Shown here: piece after piece, positions 62,440-64,000 of the stretch | Layout of the letters: each line of letters opens with the position of its first letter | Numbering within the stretch: the first letter of the stretch is position 1 | DNA from: Loktanella sp. | Lineage (GTDB): Bacteria; Pseudomonadota; Alphaproteobacteria; Rhodobacterales; Rhodobacteraceae | Assembly: GCA_017390475.1 (NCBI GenBank) | Contig: JAFPBO010000008.1 | Coordinates: 124,001-188,000 of the forward strand | DNA length: 64,000 nucleotides | Direction: 5' to 3' | Notes under the pieces: model-generated | Database searches by the model: none | Told to the model about the DNA's origin: nothing | Seen by the model: only the letters and a program-made list of their open reading frames with translations | Made by a program: the position numbers and the translations under genes

Positions 62440-63573
62440 CTACAACACCATGCGCAACAAAGCCGGAGAGGGATCTCCGGTCACCGGCAGGCCCTGACGG
62501 CGCTGAAACGCTTCGATCGCTGAGGTCGTATTGGCACCGATCACACCATCCGCGCCCTGCGTGTCGAAACCGCGCCGGGTCAGCCCGTTCTGCAAGGCGA
62601 CACGGTCCTGTTTGGTCAGCCCGAACCGGTCCGGCGGGAATGGCATCTGCAACGGCCCGCCACCGGCGATCCGGTCAGCCAGATGACCGACGCCAATCGC
62701 ATAGGCATCGGAATTGTTATAGCGTTTGATCGCCCGGAAATTGGCGGTGGTGGTAAAACGAGGCCCACCTGGTTGCGGTTCCAGCGCGCCATTCGGGTCT
62801 TCGCGGCCCCAACTGGTACCGGTCTGCCAGCCGCTGCGGGCCAGATAATTGGCGGCACTGGCCAAAGCATCAGAGGGATCATCAGCCCAGATATCACGTC
62901 GCCCGTCACCGGTGAAATCGACAGCGAATTGCGCGAAAGTCGTCGGGATGAACTGGGTATGCCCCATCGCCCCGGCCCAGGACCCGGTCATCCGCGCCGG
63001 TGTGATATCGCCTGCCTGAAGGATGCGCAGCGCGGCCAATGCCTGGGCCTCGAAAAACGCGCCGCGCCGCCCGTCAAAGGCCAGCGTCGATGTGGCGGCG
63101 ATCACCGGAATGTCGCCTTGGCGTTCGCCGTAGAAGCTTTCCAGCCCCCAGATTGCCGTGACGATGTAGCGGCTGACCCCATAACGCGCCTCGATCGCGT
63201 TGAGCACCTGTGCATGTCGGGCATAGGCAGCGCGGCCCTTGCTGATCCGTTCATCTGAAGTGGCGATGGCCAGATAATCCTCCAGCGTGCGACGAAATTC
63301 TGTCTGATTGCGGTCGCGACTGACGACGCCGGGCAGAAAACCGGCATTGCGGAAGGCTGCATCGAAAGTCGTGGGCGTGATCCCTTGCCCGGTGGCCCGG
63401 CCCCGGAACCCGGCAACCCAGGCATCATAGCCCGCATTGCGTTGCGGTAACAGATCGCTGGGGGTCTGGCTGGCGCTACGCGGCGTACTGGCCACGGCGC
63501 GCGGATTGCTGGCGCATCCTGCCAGCCAAGTCGCCCCAAGGCCCGCGATGATGAAACGTCGGTTGATGGTCAT
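62440..63573 (-). CDS. Lytic murein transglycosylase (MltB family) with peptidoglycan-binding domain
   Basis: 377 residues cutting glycan strands of peptidoglycan. The signal peptide ends in a lipobox, LAGC (C20). The catalytic domain shows AIWGLESFYGERQG with the catalytic glutamate, GSWAGAMGHTQFIPTTF and DIWADDPSDALASAANYL. A C-terminal PG_binding_1 domain follows (LQNGLTRRGFDTQGADGVIG). It is convergent with nothing and lies leftward of the divergent EEP gene. Confidence 0.95.
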   Translation of the reverse strand: MTINRRFIIAGLGATWLAGCASNPRAVASTPRSASQTPSDLLPQRNAGYDAWVAGFRGRATGQGITPTTFDAAFRNAGFLPGVVSRDRNQTEFRRTLEDYLAIATSDERISKGRAAYARHAQVLNAIEARYGVSRYIVTAIWGLESFYGERQGDIPVIAATSTLAFDGRRGAFFEAQALAALRILQAGDITPARMTGSWAGAMGHTQFIPTTFAQFAVDFTGDGRRDIWADDPSDALASAANYLARSGWQTGTSWGREDPNGALEPQPGGPRFTTTANFRAIKRYNNSDAYAIGVGHLADRIAGGGPLQMPFPPDRFGLTKQDRVALQNGLTRRGFDTQGADGVIGANTTSAIEAFQRRQGLPVTGDPSPALLRMVL

Positions 63574-63752
63574 GTGCTGCTCTGGCCTTTTATGATTTTG
63601 GCAGGACTCTATCAGTTATCCCTCGCGGCACAATCCCGCGCCGCTTTGCCCGGCAGGGCTTTGCTGGCGATGACACAAAGTTTTGCATTCCGCTGGCCGC
63701 CGCCGGATGGCATCACGGCATGACATTTTGTGGAAAGGGCTGCCATTTGCCT

Positions 63753-64000
63753 ATGATCACTTGCGCGACCTGGAACATCCACCGTGCCCGCGGCCGTGAT
63801 GGTCGTGTGGACCCCGACCGCGTGGTCGCGACCATTGCCCGCGATATCAGCCCGGCAGGCCGCCATCAGGTGCTGGCTCTGCAAGAGGCTGACGGGGAAT
63901 GTCCGCCCCATGCGGGCCTGCTGGATATCGCCCGGGTCGAGGCCGTGACTGGTTTGCGCTATGTCCAACAGGATGCCGCCCTGCGCTGGGGCCCGCAAAG
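63753..64000 (+). CDS. Endonuclease/exonuclease/phosphatase family hydrolase, N-terminal part
   Basis: The reading frame from ATG 63753 runs off the window end after about 82 codons. TWNIHRARGRDGRVDPDRVV and VLALQEAD contain the EEP metal-site asparagine and glutamate. It resembles the EEP protein at 34874 in this opening block. The C-terminal GDFN and SDH motifs lie beyond the window. Confidence 0.85.
   Translation, partial: MITCATWNIHRARGRDGRVDPDRVVATIARDISPAGRHQVLALQEADGECPPHAGLLDIARVEAVTGLRYVQQDAALRWGPQ

Noticed and set aside
1-64000. CRISPR array, insertion sequence or prophage
   Set aside because: No regularly spaced repeat array, transposase, integrase or phage structural gene was seen anywhere in the window.

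Overview
The window is about 60% GC, densely packed with overlapping operons, and encodes an aa3-type cytochrome oxidase subunit, single-domain XylG, TRAP transporters, DUF1045 and DUF3422 proteins, FnrL-type sites and a full C-P lyase cluster. That combination points to the Rhodobacterales (Roseobacter/Rhodobacteraceae group). The assignment rests on gene content and protein style read by eye; no alignment was run.

Layout. 1-7852: the 5' part of ctaD, a lone OLD-family nuclease, lipB, a membrane LytTR regulator, DUF2306, tRNA-Leu(GAG) followed by two palindromes, an RluE-type pseudouridine synthase and DUF3422. 7971-16635: a ROK repressor divergent from xylFHGBA, then a glycerate kinase. 16681-19413: a Crp/Fnr regulator with two close cysteines, a DUF2892 protein and a SulP transporter. 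19475-27266: a leftward flavin monooxygenase - aldo/keto reductase - flavin reductase - TRAP operon, divergent from a GntR regulator and a Gfo/Idh/MocA protein. I read this as a probable sulfoquinovose (sulfo-SMO type) catabolic locus with a TRAP importer in place of the ABC importer. 27310-27792 is a gene-free, lower-GC gap. 27793-34176: CaiB-type CoA transferase, quinone oxidoreductase-like dehydrogenase, L,D-transpeptidase, a small lipoprotein and an NMT1-type ABC importer. 34173-41314: DUF2238, an EEP hydrolase, a phasin, a universal stress protein and an Mla/MCE lipid transport operon, with three FNR-type boxes.

41397-54857 is a phosphonate locus: phnCDEE with a hexapeptide acetyltransferase; phnM(1)-phnF on the other strand; phnGHIJKLN; a DUF1045 2H phosphoesterase; and a second, canonical phnM. 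No phnP is present in the window, and the 2H protein sits where it might be expected. 54930-58023 is an arsenate operon: an ArsR-ArsC fusion, an arsenic-type GAPDH and ArsJ. Next come a NikR homologue lacking all four high-affinity nickel ligands (58007-58471), a DeoR regulator, three TadE/TadG-like genes, an MltB-type lytic transglycosylase, and the start of a second EEP hydrolase cut by the window end.

The region looks like accessory nutrient-scavenging capacity (xylose, organosulfonate, phosphonate) mixed with arsenic detoxification and oxygen-responsive genes. The most promising items for follow-up are the TRAP-linked sulfosugar-type locus, the ligand-less NikR, and the PhnP-less C-P lyase cluster with two PhnM proteins.
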